Source: Streptomyces sp. NBC_00708 (GTDB lineage Bacteria; Actinomycetota; Actinomycetes; Streptomycetales; Streptomycetaceae). From it: 64,000 nucleotides of DNA. The translations under genes and the position numbers were made by a program. The stretch lies in assembly GCA_036226585.1 (NCBI GenBank), contig CP108997.1:1054001-1118000 (forward strand). The letters run 5' to 3'. Below, piece by piece: positions 49,033 to 57,667 of the stretch. Numbering within the stretch: position 1 is the first letter of the stretch; each line of letters opens with the position of its first letter. The notes below the pieces were generated by a model. The model did no database searches, was not told the DNA's origin, and saw nothing but the letters and a program-made list of their open reading frames with translations.

Positions 49033-49207
49033 GGCTTCTCCGTTTCGGGCATGCGGAGGAGGGCGTCCGCCGCACGCGCCACGCGTCCCGCCCCCCGGTG
49101 TCCTGGGGCCTGAACGCACCGGTTCACAGCCCAGCGGGACGCTATGCGGCCTCGCGGGCCATGGTCAAGGAACCCCGGGCGAAACGATTCACCTGGTGAG
49201 ACGGCAT

Positions 49208-49236
49208 GGGCCCCGCCGCGTGATGCGGCGGGGCCC
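49208..49236 (-). terminator. Terminator after the 152-residue membrane gene
   Basis: Perfect 12-bp stem GGGCCCCGCCGC / GCGGCGGGGCCC with loop GTGAT, 20 bp beyond that gene's stop. The gap on to 49032 shows nothing else convincing. Confidence 0.75.
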
Positions 49237-49256
49237 GACGGCTCGGACGGCCGGCG

Positions 49257-49715
49257 TCAGATGCCGTGCTTCTTCAGAATGGCCTCGATGTCGCTGAAGT
49301 CCTCACCGGCTCCGGCCGAGGCGGACCGCTTCTTCGCGCCCTGCGAGCGCGCGCCCGGAGCCGGGGCGCCCGCGCCCAGCGAGGGGGCCGGCGCGGCCGG
49401 GGCCACCGACTCGTCCCGGGCGGCACGGGCGGCCGCCCGGCGCTCCTTGCGGCTGCCGCCGCCCCGGCGTTCGACCGCGCGCGTGAGCATGAACAGCAGC
49501 CAGGCCACGCCCAGCAGGCCGAAGCCCAGCCAGACGCTCGGCTTGAAGGCGATGTCCGACACCCACTTCACGACCCCCGTCAGCACCAGGCCGACCGGCA
49601 CCAGGGAGTAGGCGGCGATCCTCGTCGCGGCGAGGAACCGCTTGCGGTACGCGGTGACGGCCGCGATGCCCAGGCCCGCCGCGGACACCGCGGAACAAAT
49701 GGTCTCGGCAAGCAT
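49257..49715 (-). CDS. Hypothetical membrane protein
   Basis: 152 residues. Two or three helices (ICSAVSAAGLGIAAVTAY; AYSLVPVGLVLTGVVKW; SVWLGFGLLGVAWLLFML) are followed by a basic, Ala/Pro/Gly-rich cytoplasmic tail ending EDFSDIEAILKKHGI. The conserved short acidic/hydrophobic tail end suggests a binding peptide. ATG start behind CCAGGAGG. Function unknown. Confidence 0.75.
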   Translation of the reverse strand: MLAETICSAVSAAGLGIAAVTAYRKRFLAATRIAAYSLVPVGLVLTGVVKWVSDIAFKPSVWLGFGLLGVAWLLFMLTRAVERRGGGSRKERRAAARAARDESVAPAAPAPSLGAGAPAPGARSQGAKKRSASAGAGEDFSDIEAILKKHGI

Positions 49716-49887
49716 CGGTGCCTCCTGGCGCAGGGGGATACGTCCCTTCCATCCTGCACCGGCGACCGGGTGCGCGGCCACGCCCCGGCCCCGTATCAGG
49801 GAGATCTCAGGGGCCGGGCTCCTCCCCAGGTGCCGGGCGGGCGGTGCCGGGAGGAGGCGGGGGCGCGCGCCCTGCGAGACTGACCCC

Positions 49888-50403
49888 ATGAGCGATTCCT
49901 CCCCCGCCGCACCGGTCGTCCTCGACGTCTGGTGCGAGCTCCAGTGCCCCGACTGCCACCACGCCCTCACCGATGTGCAGGCCCTGCGCGCCCGGTACGG
50001 GGACCGGATCGAGGTCCGGCTGCGGCACTTCCCGCTGGAGAAGCACAAGCACGCGTACGCCGCCGCGCAGGCCGCCGAGGAGGCCGTGGCCCAGGGCGAC
50101 GGCTGGCCGTACATCGAGGCGGTTCTCGCCCGCACCGGTGACCTCGGGGCGCGGGGCGAGAAGCTGCTGGTCGAGGTGGCCGGGGAGCTGGGGCTGGACG
50201 CGGAGGAGTTCGACACCGCGCTCATCGATGGCCGCCACATGCTGATCGTCGACGCGGACCAGGCCGAGGGCAAGGCGATCGGGGTGACCGGCACGCCGAC
50301 GTATGTGATCGGCGGGGAGCGGCTGGACGGCGGGAAGAGCCAGGAGGGGCTGCGCGAGCGGATCGAGGAGATCGCCGACCGGCTGCTCGCCGGGGAGGGC
50401 TGA
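49888..50403 (+). CDS. DsbA-family thioredoxin-fold oxidoreductase
   Basis: 171-residue cytosolic DsbA/FrnE-like protein without a signal peptide. The active-site region is VWCELQCPDCHHAL, with CPDC as CxxC, and the cis-Pro loop is GVTGTPTYVIGGE. Helical insertion in the middle fits DsbA. ATG start (MSDSSPAAP). It may assist redox reactions or metabolite isomerisation; partner unknown. Confidence 0.88.
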   Translation: MSDSSPAAPVVLDVWCELQCPDCHHALTDVQALRARYGDRIEVRLRHFPLEKHKHAYAAAQAAEEAVAQGDGWPYIEAVLARTGDLGARGEKLLVEVAGELGLDAEEFDTALIDGRHMLIVDADQAEGKAIGVTGTPTYVIGGERLDGGKSQEGLRERIEEIADRLLAGEG

Positions 50404-50419
50404 GGCCCGGGCGGGCGCC

Positions 50420-51256
50420 CTACAGCGGTTTGGCCGGGTAGGACTTGGTGAGTACGTAGCCGAGCGACTCGTACAGCCGCAGGGCCGGGGCGTTGGCCGT
50501 GACGACGTGCAGGCCGATCCGCGTCTCGCCCGCTTCCAGGGCCATCCGCTCGGCCTGGAGCATCAGCGCCCGCCCGTGGCCCCGCCCCCGGAATGCCTCG
50601 CGCACCTCCACGTCGAAGACGTAGGCGACCCGCAGACCGGGGTGCATCTCGAACGGCGACACCCAGACGTTGCCCACGATCCCGCCCTCGTGGATCAGGT
50701 GGTCCAGCCGCGCCCCCTCGGTGGCGAGGCCGTCCGGCAGGTAGCGGGCGTGGGAGGCGCGGGACATCTCCAGCGCCCGCTCCCGGGGGAAGCCCCGGCT
50801 GATCAGGCTCTCCGCGTACCCGGCGACCGCCTCGCCCTCCCAGACCGCGAACTCCTCGGGCGTCATCGGGCGCGCGGTGAGACCGGCGGCCAGGACCGGC
50901 GGCCGCTCGGGCAGGGTCTTGAGCATGTGCCGGCTGCGCTCGGTGTAGCCGAGGGCGTCGGCCATCCGCTGCCCGGCGGTGTCACCGGCGGGCACCTCGG
51001 TGAACACCTGTGTGCAGCCCCACCCGCGCAGGATCTCCTCCGCGGCCAGCGCGGCGATGGTGCCCCTGCCCCGGCGGCGGACGGCCTCGTCGATCCGCAG
51101 GTCCTTGACCGCCCCCGTGGCCCCGCCCGTCCCCGGTTCGAGAGTGAGCGTCACGGAGCCGACGGGGCGCCCGTTGTCGCACACGTCGTACGCGCGCCGC
51201 TGTGCGCCGTCGGCGCCTGGCTGGATCGGCCCGGACGGCCGCAGTGTCGTCGTCAT
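50420..51256 (-). CDS. Tandem GNAT N-acetyltransferase
   Basis: 278 residues with two GNAT folds. The N-terminal half has VRRRGRGTIAALAAEEIL (Q/R-x-x-G-x-A loop) but lower overall match; the C-terminal half has VEVREAFRGRGHGRALMLQAE followed by IGLHVVTANAPALRLYESLGY, the acetyl-CoA-binding and terminal motifs. Duplicated GNATs of this type are common in Streptomyces. Substrate unknown. ATG start at MTTTLRPSG; an upstream start would add 12 residues. Confidence 0.85.
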   Translation of the reverse strand: MTTTLRPSGPIQPGADGAQRRAYDVCDNGRPVGSVTLTLEPGTGGATGAVKDLRIDEAVRRRGRGTIAALAAEEILRGWGCTQVFTEVPAGDTAGQRMADALGYTERSRHMLKTLPERPPVLAAGLTARPMTPEEFAVWEGEAVAGYAESLISRGFPRERALEMSRASHARYLPDGLATEGARLDHLIHEGGIVGNVWVSPFEMHPGLRVAYVFDVEVREAFRGRGHGRALMLQAERMALEAGETRIGLHVVTANAPALRLYESLGYVLTKSYPAKPL

Positions 51257-51331
51257 CAAAGGGGTTCTATCCCCCGTGCGGGGGCCTGTCACCCGGATTT
51301 GCCGAGACCGGCCGGGCCGCGGCCGCGACGA

Positions 51332-52153
51332 TCACGGGTCGATGTCGTCCGCGGCCCGCTCGTCGAACACGCGCATCGCCTTCGCGGTCACCGGTCCGGG
51401 CACGCCCGTCAGCTCGCGGCCGTCGACCCGGTGCACGGCCTGGACGTCACGCAGGGTGGAGGTCAGGAAGATCTCCTCGGCCCGTTCCAGGACGTCGAAC
51501 GGCAGGTCGGTCTCCTGCGCTCCGGTCCACTCCACGGTGAGCGCCCGGGTGATGCCGGCCAGGCAGCCGGAGGCGACGGGCGGGGTGTGGAGCTGCCCGT
51601 CCAGGACGACGAAGACATTGGACCCGGTGCCCTCGCAGAGCCGGTCCGCGGTGTTGGCGAACAGGGCCTCGGACGCGCCCTGCTCGTGGGCTCGGGCGAG
51701 GGCGACGACGTTCTCCGCGTACGAGGTGGTCTTGAGGCCGGTGAGCGCGGAGCGTTCGTTGCGGGTCCACGGCACGGTGACGACCGCCGTGGTGTCGGGG
51801 CGGCGCGTCACCTCGCCGAGCGCGACGACGAGGCCGGGGCCTTCGTCGCCCCGGTCGGAGCCGAGGGGCGAGATGCCGCCGGTGTACGTGATCCGCAGCC
51901 GGCCGAGTTCCACCGGGTTGGCCCCGACGACGGCGGCGCAGGCGCGGCGCACCTCGTCGAGGTCGGGATCGGGAAGGCCCAGGCCCCGGGCGGAGCGGGT
52001 CAGGCGGCCGAGGTGGCGGGTGAGGGCGAAGGGGCGGCCCCGGGAGACCCGGAGCGTCTCGAAGACGCCGTCGCCGACGGTGAGGCCGTGGTCGAGCACG
52101 GACACCCGGGCGTCGTCGGCGGGGCGCAGCTCGCCGTTGACCCAGATCCTCAT
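51332..52153 (-). CDS. pabC: Aminodeoxychorismate lyase (class IV aminotransferase fold)
   Basis: 273-residue PLP enzyme. The Lys-containing motif is TGLKTTSYAENV and the PLP-phosphate region LCEGTGSNVFVV. Immediately downstream of pabB with a four-base ATGA overlap, it should convert 4-amino-4-deoxychorismate to p-aminobenzoate for folate. Branched-chain aminotransferase is the alternative, but length and context favour PabC. Confidence 0.88.
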   Translation of the reverse strand: MRIWVNGELRPADDARVSVLDHGLTVGDGVFETLRVSRGRPFALTRHLGRLTRSARGLGLPDPDLDEVRRACAAVVGANPVELGRLRITYTGGISPLGSDRGDEGPGLVVALGEVTRRPDTTAVVTVPWTRNERSALTGLKTTSYAENVVALARAHEQGASEALFANTADRLCEGTGSNVFVVLDGQLHTPPVASGCLAGITRALTVEWTGAQETDLPFDVLERAEEIFLTSTLRDVQAVHRVDGRELTGVPGPVTAKAMRVFDERAADDIDP

Positions 52154-53205
52154 GGTGCGGTCCTTCCGGTTGCTTCGTATGCGCCCGACGCTACAGCGAG
52201 CAGCCTGGACGCCTTCAGCTCGGTCTCGTCCCATTCGCGTTCCGGATCGGAGCCCCAGGTGATGCCTGCGCCGGTGCCGAAGCGCAGGAGGGGGGCGGGT
52301 CCGGTGCGGTCGGTCCAGAAGGTCCTGATGCCGACGGCGAGCGAGGCGGTGGCCCGGTCGGCGTCCACCCAGCCGATGCCGCCGCAGTACGGGCCGCGCG
52401 GGGCGGTCTCCAGTTCGCGGATGATCCGCAGCGCGCTGGACTTGGGGGCGCCGGTGACCGAACCGGGCGGGAAGGCGGCGGCGAGGATCTCCGGCCAGCC
52501 GGCACCCTCGGCGAGGCGGCCGCGCACCGTGGAGACGAGATGGACGAGCCCGGGGTGCTTCTCGACCGCGCACAGGTCCGGGACGGTGACCGATCCGGTG
52601 GCGCAGACCCGGCCCAGGTCGTTGCGGACCAGGTCGACGATCATCACGTTCTCGGCGTGGTCCTTCTCCAGCAGGTCGGCCTCGGTGCGGCCGGTGCCCT
52701 TGATGGGCCCGGACTCGACGGTGCGGCCGTCCCTGCGCAGGAAGAGCTCGGGGGACGCGGTGGCGATCCCGACGCCGTGCGCGGGGAGCCGAATCGTTCC
52801 TGCGTACGGGGCCGGGTTGCCGCGCGCCAGCAGCGCGGTGAGGGCGTCGACGTCCGCCGCGTCCCCGTCCGGCAGCGGTGCGGTCAGTACGCGGCAGAGG
52901 TTGGCCTGATAGACCTCGCCGGTCGCGATGTACGCACGGATGCGCCGTACGCCTTCGGTGTACGCGGCCCGGTCGAGCGAGGAGGTCCAGTCGCCGGCGG
53001 CGGGGCCGCGCCAGGCGCCGGGGACCGGGGCGGGCACGGCGTCGGGGCGCACGGTGTCGAAGCGGGCGCAGAGCAGGGAGCCCTCGAAACCGGCGCAGAC
53101 GGCCCAGAAGCCGGACGAGTCGAGGGCGGCGGGATCGCTGGTCACATCCCGCAGACCGGAGGCGACGAGGCCGCCGAAGCGGGCCATGGGAGCGAGGTCG
53201 TGCAC
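52150..53205 (-). CDS. pabB: Aminodeoxychorismate synthase component I
   Basis: 351-residue chorismate-binding enzyme. Conserved blocks include YIATGEVYQANLCRVL, the SPELFLRRDG region, SGPIKGTGRTEADLLEKDHAENVMIVDLVRNDLGR and FPPGSVTGAPKSSALRII, as in the PabB/TrpE family. The PIKGT sequence fits PabB rather than anthranilate synthase. It lacks a long N-terminal region seen in some homologues. GTG start. No glutaminase subunit (pabA) lies in the window. Confidence 0.9.
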   Translation of the reverse strand: MHDLAPMARFGGLVASGLRDVTSDPAALDSSGFWAVCAGFEGSLLCARFDTVRPDAVPAPVPGAWRGPAAGDWTSSLDRAAYTEGVRRIRAYIATGEVYQANLCRVLTAPLPDGDAADVDALTALLARGNPAPYAGTIRLPAHGVGIATASPELFLRRDGRTVESGPIKGTGRTEADLLEKDHAENVMIVDLVRNDLGRVCATGSVTVPDLCAVEKHPGLVHLVSTVRGRLAEGAGWPEILAAAFPPGSVTGAPKSSALRIIRELETAPRGPYCGGIGWVDADRATASLAVGIRTFWTDRTGPAPLLRFGTGAGITWGSDPEREWDETELKASRLLAVASGAYEATGRTAP

Positions 53206-53279
53206 GTTGGTGAGTCTAGGACGGCACGCGGTGACCTGCGCCGGGGCGGGCGCACCTCAGCACGCTGCGCAAACGCGTT

Positions 53280-53308
53280 TTTGTGCTGGCCCCGGAATCC
53301 GCTAGAGT
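53280..53308 (+). promoter_or_regulatory. Promoter of the tRNA cluster
   Basis: TTTGTG and TAGAGT with a 17-bp spacer, 43 bp upstream of the first tRNA, fit a housekeeping promoter. Confidence 0.55.
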
Positions 53309-53350
53309 TCAACACGTCGCCGGGACGCGCAAGCGGACCGGGAAAGACAA

Positions 53351-53423
53351 GCGGACGTAGCTCAGTTGGTAGAGCGCAACCTTGCCAAGGTTGAGGTCGC
53401 CAGTTCGAACCTGGTCGTCCGCT
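53351..53423 (+). tRNA. tRNA-Gly (GCC)
   Basis: 73 nt, acceptor GCGGACG/CGTCCGC, anticodon stem-loop CAACC-TTGCCAA-GGTTG giving anticodon GCC. CCA is not encoded. First of five clustered tRNAs. Confidence 0.95.
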
Positions 53424-53459
53424 CGCAGAAGGCGGGGGTCTTCCCGGACTCCCGCCCCT

Positions 53460-53533
53460 GGTGGAGTGGCCGAGAGGCGAGGCAACGGCCTGCAAAGCCG
53501 TCTACACGGGTTCAAATCCCGTCTCCACCTCCA
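53460..53533 (+). tRNA. tRNA-Cys (GCA), CCA encoded
   Basis: Acceptor GGTGGAG/CTCCACC, anticodon stem-loop ACGGC-CTGCAAA-GCCGT with anticodon GCA. The mature body ends at 53530, and CCA follows directly at 53531-53533, unlike the other tRNAs here. Confidence 0.95.
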
Positions 53534-53534
53534 C

Positions 53535-53606
53535 GGACGATTAGCTCAGCGGGAGAGCGCTTCCCTGACACGGAAGAGGTCACTGGTTCAATCCCAGTAT
53601 CGTCCA
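53535..53606 (+). tRNA. tRNA-Val (GAC), copy 1
   Basis: 72 nt, acceptor GGACGAT/ATCGTCC, anticodon stem-loop CTTCC-CTGACAC-GGAAG (GAC). Starts two bases after the Cys CCA. Confidence 0.95.
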
Positions 53607-53643
53607 CTGATCCGCAAGGATCGTCGGTCCGCAAGGATCACCC

Positions 53644-53715
53644 GCGCGATTAGCTCAGCGGGAGAGCGCTTCCCTGACACGGAAGAGGTCACTGGTTCAA
53701 TCCCAGTATCGCGCA
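53644..53715 (+). tRNA. tRNA-Val (GAC), copy 2
   Basis: Same body as copy 1, but the acceptor is GCGCGAT/ATCGCGC, a compensated change. Confidence 0.95.
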
Positions 53716-53737
53716 CGCAGTACACGCAGGGTCACCT

Positions 53738-53809
53738 GCGCGATTAGCTCAGCGGGAGAGCGCTTCCCTGACACGGAAGAGGTCACTGGTTCAATCCCAG
53801 TATCGCGCA
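53738..53809 (+). tRNA. tRNA-Val (GAC), copy 3
   Basis: Identical to copy 2, 94 bp further on. Confidence 0.95.
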
Positions 53810-53816
53810 CTGTCAT

Positions 53817-53848
53817 GAAGCCCCGGTCGCCTCGGCGACCGGGGCTTC
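53817..53848 (+). terminator. tRNA-cluster terminator
   Basis: 15-bp stem GAAGCCCCGGTCGCC / GGCGACCGGGGCTTC with a very short loop, seven bases after the last tRNA and followed by GTCG. Confidence 0.8.
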
Positions 53849-53912
53849 GTCGTGCTCGCACGCGTACGAGCGGGGCGGGCCGCCGGCCTGAGCCGGGGCC
53901 CGCCGTACGCGG

Positions 53913-54191
53913 TCAGGAGGAGAAGAGCATGCGGCCGAAGCTCTTCTGCCGGTAGTGGCCGTGGTGGCCGCCGTGGTGCGGGGCGCCCCAGGCGGGCGCG
54001 GGGGCCGAGGGGTAGGCCTGCGGCGGGGCGGCCGGCGGCGGGGCCTGCTGCGTCCACTGGGCCTCGATGCGGGTCAGGGACTCCAGCTCGCCGTAGTCCA
54101 GGAATATCCCGCGGCAGCCGCTGCACTGCTCGATCTGGATGCCGTTGCGGTTGTACGTGTGCATCTGTGCGTGGCACTTGGGACACTGCAT
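53913..54191 (-). CDS. TFIIB-type zinc ribbon protein
   Basis: 92-residue protein. The zinc ribbon is MQCPKCHAQMHTYNRNG followed by IEQCSGCRGIFLDYGELESL (two CxxC pairs). A Pro/Ala- and His-rich tail (HHGGHHGHYRQKSFGRMLF) ends it. I chose the ATG at MQCPKC with GAGGAG upstream; a GTG four codons earlier is possible. The family (zf-TFIIB) has no assigned role. Confidence 0.85.
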   Translation of the reverse strand: MQCPKCHAQMHTYNRNGIQIEQCSGCRGIFLDYGELESLTRIEAQWTQQAPPPAAPPQAYPSAPAPAWGAPHHGGHHGHYRQKSFGRMLFSS

Positions 54192-54259
54192 GTTCGGGCT
54201 CACTCCTCGCCGTCGGTTCGCCGTCGCCGGAATGCATGCCCGCCGACGGTCGGTTCACC

Positions 54260-55237
54260 CTACGACGTGTGTTCGGCCGCCAACTCGGGCGGGAGCAAGG
54301 CAATTCGGGCACAGGCGTCGATCATCACCTGTTCCACCTCATCCGGAGCGCGGCCCTCCGCCGCGGACTTCGCCCACGCCAGCGCCGCGGTCTGCACGGT
54401 CAGTGCGCGGGCGGACACGTCCAGTTCCGGCCAGGGGTCGCCCTCGGCGCGTACGGCGGGCCCGCCACCGGCCCGGTAGGCCTCCAGGAAGCGGAGCCAG
54501 ACCTCCGGGGGCAGCAGCCCGGCCGCGTACCAGGCGGCGGGGCGGGCGAGGTCCCAGGCGGGGTCTCCGCGGCCGGTGTCGTCCACGTCGATGAGCAGCC
54601 AGGGGCCGTGCGGCGCGGGGTGGCGGACGAGCTGGCCCAGGTGCAGGTCCCCGTGGCAGAGATAAGTCCCCCGGCCCTCCGGGGACGCCGCCTCGCCCCG
54701 GGCCCAGGCCGGCAGCCCGCGCCAGGCGGTGAGCACGGGGGCGACGGCCGGGTCGCCGGGGCGGGCGGCGCGCATCCGGGCCACGGCGAGCGCCGCCTTC
54801 AGGGGCCCTCGCATGGCGGGGAGCGGTTCCCGGACCTCGGTGCGGTGCAGCCGCGCGAGCAGCGCCCCGGCCTCCTCCCAGGGCGCGGCGTCCGGGTCAC
54901 CGGGGTCGACGGGCTCGCCGTGGGGCCACAGGGTGACGGGGCGGCCGTGCAGCTCGGTGAGGTGCGGCCCGTGGGCCGGGTGCGCGGCGGGCGGCAGTGG
55001 CAGGGGGGTCAGCAGGGTGCCGGCCTGCCCGGCATCGCCCGCCAGGCGCAGGCGCGCGGCCAGGGCGGCGGTGTCCGTGCCGGGGGCGTGCGCCTTGGCG
55101 ACGACGGGACCGCTGCGGACGACGGTGCCGTCGTCGCGGTCGGCGAGCACCACCGGGGGCGGACAGGAACAGTCACCGGGAGCGTGGGCCGCGCGATGGG
55201 CGAGGTCCCCCAGGGCACGAACGAGTACGGCGGTCAC
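54260..55237 (-). CDS. Aminoglycoside-phosphotransferase-like kinase
   Basis: 325 residues of the APH/choline-kinase fold. The Brenner motif is TYLCHGDLHLGQLV and the metal-binding DxD is LLIDVDDTGRGDPAWDLAR. The N-terminal lobe holds VVRSGPVVAKAHAPG with a putative ATP-binding Lys. Substrate unknown; APH-like genes in Streptomyces often act on small molecules other than aminoglycosides. I chose the GTG at MTAVLVRALGDLAH because GGGGGAGACC lies just before it. Confidence 0.82.
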   Translation of the reverse strand: MTAVLVRALGDLAHRAAHAPGDCSCPPPVVLADRDDGTVVRSGPVVAKAHAPGTDTAALAARLRLAGDAGQAGTLLTPLPLPPAAHPAHGPHLTELHGRPVTLWPHGEPVDPGDPDAAPWEEAGALLARLHRTEVREPLPAMRGPLKAALAVARMRAARPGDPAVAPVLTAWRGLPAWARGEAASPEGRGTYLCHGDLHLGQLVRHPAPHGPWLLIDVDDTGRGDPAWDLARPAAWYAAGLLPPEVWLRFLEAYRAGGGPAVRAEGDPWPELDVSARALTVQTAALAWAKSAAEGRAPDEVEQVMIDACARIALLPPELAAEHTS

Positions 55238-55392
55238 GGTCTCCCCCGGCGGCACGGATACGGCCGCCGTCCCTGGGCGCCCGCGCCGAGCGTAGCCGCC
55301 CGGCCGGGAGAGACGTTCGGGGGCGGTCCGGGCCCGCCGGGCAGGTCTGCGCGGGGCGGGGCGCGGCAGAGGGCCGGCCGGCGCGTCCGGCC

Positions 55393-55435
55393 CCGGACAG
55401 CGCGATGTCCGGTCAGCTCCCCAGCTGACCGGACA
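55393..55435. repeat. Cluster of CCGGACA/TGTCCGG inverted repeats
   Basis: CCGGACA at 55393-55399 and the perfect 13-bp hairpin TGTCCGGTCAGCT-CCCC-AGCTGACCGGACA (55406-55435) share the same heptamer. It lies in the 286-bp gap between the APH-like gene and the 63-residue gene and is either the latter's terminator or a regulator site. Confidence 0.6.
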
Positions 55436-55523
55436 AACGCTGCCGTCCGCCGCACCCCCGTCCCCACGGGGTTGTTGGCCGGATGTCCCGGTCCGGACCG
55501 CTCTTCCGGACCCGGGGCGCCGC

Positions 55524-55715
55524 TCAGCGCCCCAGCATCACGCCCACGGACGACGCCTGTGTGACCACTGCTTCCCAGCCGCCGAAGACGACGACGAGCA
55601 GGGCCGCCAGGGGAAGGACCATGGCGGTCGCCACCAGCGGGTGGCGTCGGCCGGACGCGGCGTACGAGCCGCGTGTCCGCGTGCGGACCACCGTCCGCGC
55701 TGCCGTGTCAGCCAT
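55524..55715 (-). CDS. 63-residue membrane protein
   Basis: Basic start (MADTAARTVVRTRTRGSY) and one membrane helix (LVATAMVLPLAALLVVVFGGW), ending SSVGVMLGR. CAGGAGAGGAACC before the ATG is a good ribosome-binding site. Not recognised. Confidence 0.6.
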   Translation of the reverse strand: MADTAARTVVRTRTRGSYAASGRRHPLVATAMVLPLAALLVVVFGGWEAVVTQASSVGVMLGR

Positions 55716-55902
55716 GGTTCCTCTCCTGACCTGATGTGGGGGCGGCGGGCGTGTGACCTCGGGGGACGAGTGCAACGCCCGCCGCTTGACCTCAACATTA
55801 GGGATCCGGGGGGCGGGCGGCGTCATGCCCGCGTACCGAATCCCGGGCCTCCCGGAGGATGAGCCGTGCGCGGTCGGCGTACTCCCCTGGGTGGAGACGG
55901 GG

Positions 55903-56163
55903 CTACGCGGAACCGGGGTCCTCCCCGAGGGGACGCTCGGAGGTGTCCTCCCTGGGTACCGGTTGTTCGACCAGGGCGAGCACCCTGGTCGACATGAACC
56001 GGGCCGTGCGCACCACGGACCCGTTCCGGGTGACTTCACTCACTTCGACCACTCCCCTGCGGACCGCTGTCTCCACCCTGCGGCCGGCCCGGGAGGCCAC
56101 CACCTCGTAGGTCCGGGTGCTGTCCCCGGCGTCCACGACTATCTCGACTCGATCGCCCTTCAT
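55903..56163 (-). CDS. 86-residue hypothetical protein
   Basis: Beta-rich start MKGDRVEIVVDAGDSTRTYE, then ETAVRRGVVEVSEVTRNGSVVRTARFMSTRVLALVE. Resembles short streptomycete proteins next to kinases. ATG behind AAGGGGG, divergent from the kinase gene. Function unknown. Confidence 0.65.
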   Translation of the reverse strand: MKGDRVEIVVDAGDSTRTYEVVASRAGRRVETAVRRGVVEVSEVTRNGSVVRTARFMSTRVLALVEQPVPREDTSERPLGEDPGSA

Positions 56164-56368
56164 TGATCCAATCCCCCTTCCGCGACGGACCTTTGAGATC
56201 TCGCACCGGCCGGGGGGCCCGGATCCGCGGCCCCCTGACCACTCCTCAAGTTTCCCACCCGGCACTGACAATCGAATCTCCGGCGAGGGCGCGGCCTCTG
56301 AGCGCCCCGGGCGGCGGGTACGTAAGCTGTCCGTCGTCAGGCGTACCAGGCAGCGGGGATGGGCAGAC

Positions 56369-57667
56369 ATGGCGATGATGCGGCTCCGGCGCGAGGACCC
56401 GCGTGTCGTCGGCTCGTTCAGGCTGCACCGGCGGCTCGGGGCCGGCGGCATGGGTGTCGTGTACCTGGGTTCGGACCGGCGCGGCCAGCGGGTGGCGCTG
56501 AAGGTGATCCGCCCGGACCTGGCGGAGGATCAGGAGTTCCGTTCGCGGTTCGCGCGCGAGGTGTCCGCGGCCCGGCGGATCCGCGGCGGCTGTACGGCCC
56601 GGCTGGTCGCCGCCGACCTGGAGGCGGACCGCCCCTGGTTCGCCACGCAGTACGTGCCGGGGCCGTCGCTGCACGACAAGGTGGCCGAGGAGGGCCCGCT
56701 GTCGGCCGCCGAGGTCGCCTCGATCGGGGCGGCGCTCTCCGAGGGCCTGGTGGCGGTGCACGAGGCGGGCGTGGTCCACCGGGACCTGAAGCCGTCGAAC
56801 ATCCTCCTCTCCCCCAAGGGCCCCCGGATCATCGACTTCGGGATTGCCTGGTCGACGGGCGCGTCCACGCTGACGCACGTCGGTACGGCCGTGGGCTCGC
56901 CCGGTTTCCTCGCGCCCGAGCAGGTACGGGGCGCGGCGGTGACCCCCGCGACGGACGTGTTCTCGCTCGGGGCCACGCTGGCGTACGCCGCGATGGCCGA
57001 CTCCCCCTTCGGGCACGGCAGTTCCGAGGTCATGCTGTACCGGGTGGTGCACGAGGAACCCCAGCTGTTCGATGTGCACGACGCGCTGGCGCCGCTGGTG
57101 AGCGCCTGCCTCGCGAAGGACCCGGAGGAGCGGCCGAGCACGCTCCAGCTGTCGATGCGGCTCAAGGAGATCGCGGCGCGGGAGGCCCAGGGACTGCACG
57201 AGAGCCGGCCGCCCGTCCAGCGTTCGGCCCAGGAGGCGGACCGGCCGACCGGCCGGCTAGACGGCCCGTACACGGAACAGCAGACCCGCCGCGCGGCCGG
57301 TCCCGCGCCGGGGTCGCGTCCGCAGAACCGGCCTTCGGCGGCGCGTCCCGCCCCGGCCCGCACCGGTGGCGGCCGCCCGGTGCAGCAGCCGCCGCGCGGG
57401 GCGACCCGGCCGGGCAGGCGTCCGCAGGGCACCAACGGGACGAACGGCAGGCCGGGCACCCGGCCCGGGACCCGGACGACGTCGACGGGCCGGCGCCCCG
57501 CCAACCCCAGGCTGCTGCGGCAGCGGCTCGTCGTCTTCGTGGTGGTGACGCTGCTGGTGGCGCTGGGGATCGCGGCGGCCCAGGGCTGCCAGGGCCCGGC
57601 CCAGGGACTGGGCGTCGACCTCGGCCACGGCCGGTCACAGAGCCAGGGACAGGGCGACCGGCCCTAG
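56369..57667 (+). CDS. Serine/threonine protein kinase
   Basis: 432-residue eukaryotic-like kinase. The glycine loop is LGAGGMGVVYLG, the catalytic Lys is in VALKVI, the catalytic loop HRDLKPSNIL and the DFG motif IIDFGIAW; GSPGFLAPEQV matches the activation-segment end. Residues ~280-390 are a Pro/Arg/Gly-rich linker, followed by a membrane helix (LVVFVVVTLLVALGIAAA) and only ~30 outside residues, so there is no PASTA or other sensor. Start ATG at MAMMRLRRED. It converges with the TrmH gene. Confidence 0.92.
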   Translation: MAMMRLRREDPRVVGSFRLHRRLGAGGMGVVYLGSDRRGQRVALKVIRPDLAEDQEFRSRFAREVSAARRIRGGCTARLVAADLEADRPWFATQYVPGPSLHDKVAEEGPLSAAEVASIGAALSEGLVAVHEAGVVHRDLKPSNILLSPKGPRIIDFGIAWSTGASTLTHVGTAVGSPGFLAPEQVRGAAVTPATDVFSLGATLAYAAMADSPFGHGSSEVMLYRVVHEEPQLFDVHDALAPLVSACLAKDPEERPSTLQLSMRLKEIAAREAQGLHESRPPVQRSAQEADRPTGRLDGPYTEQQTRRAAGPAPGSRPQNRPSAARPAPARTGGGRPVQQPPRGATRPGRRPQGTNGTNGRPGTRPGTRTTSTGRRPANPRLLRQRLVVFVVVTLLVALGIAAAQGCQGPAQGLGVDLGHGRSQSQGQGDRP

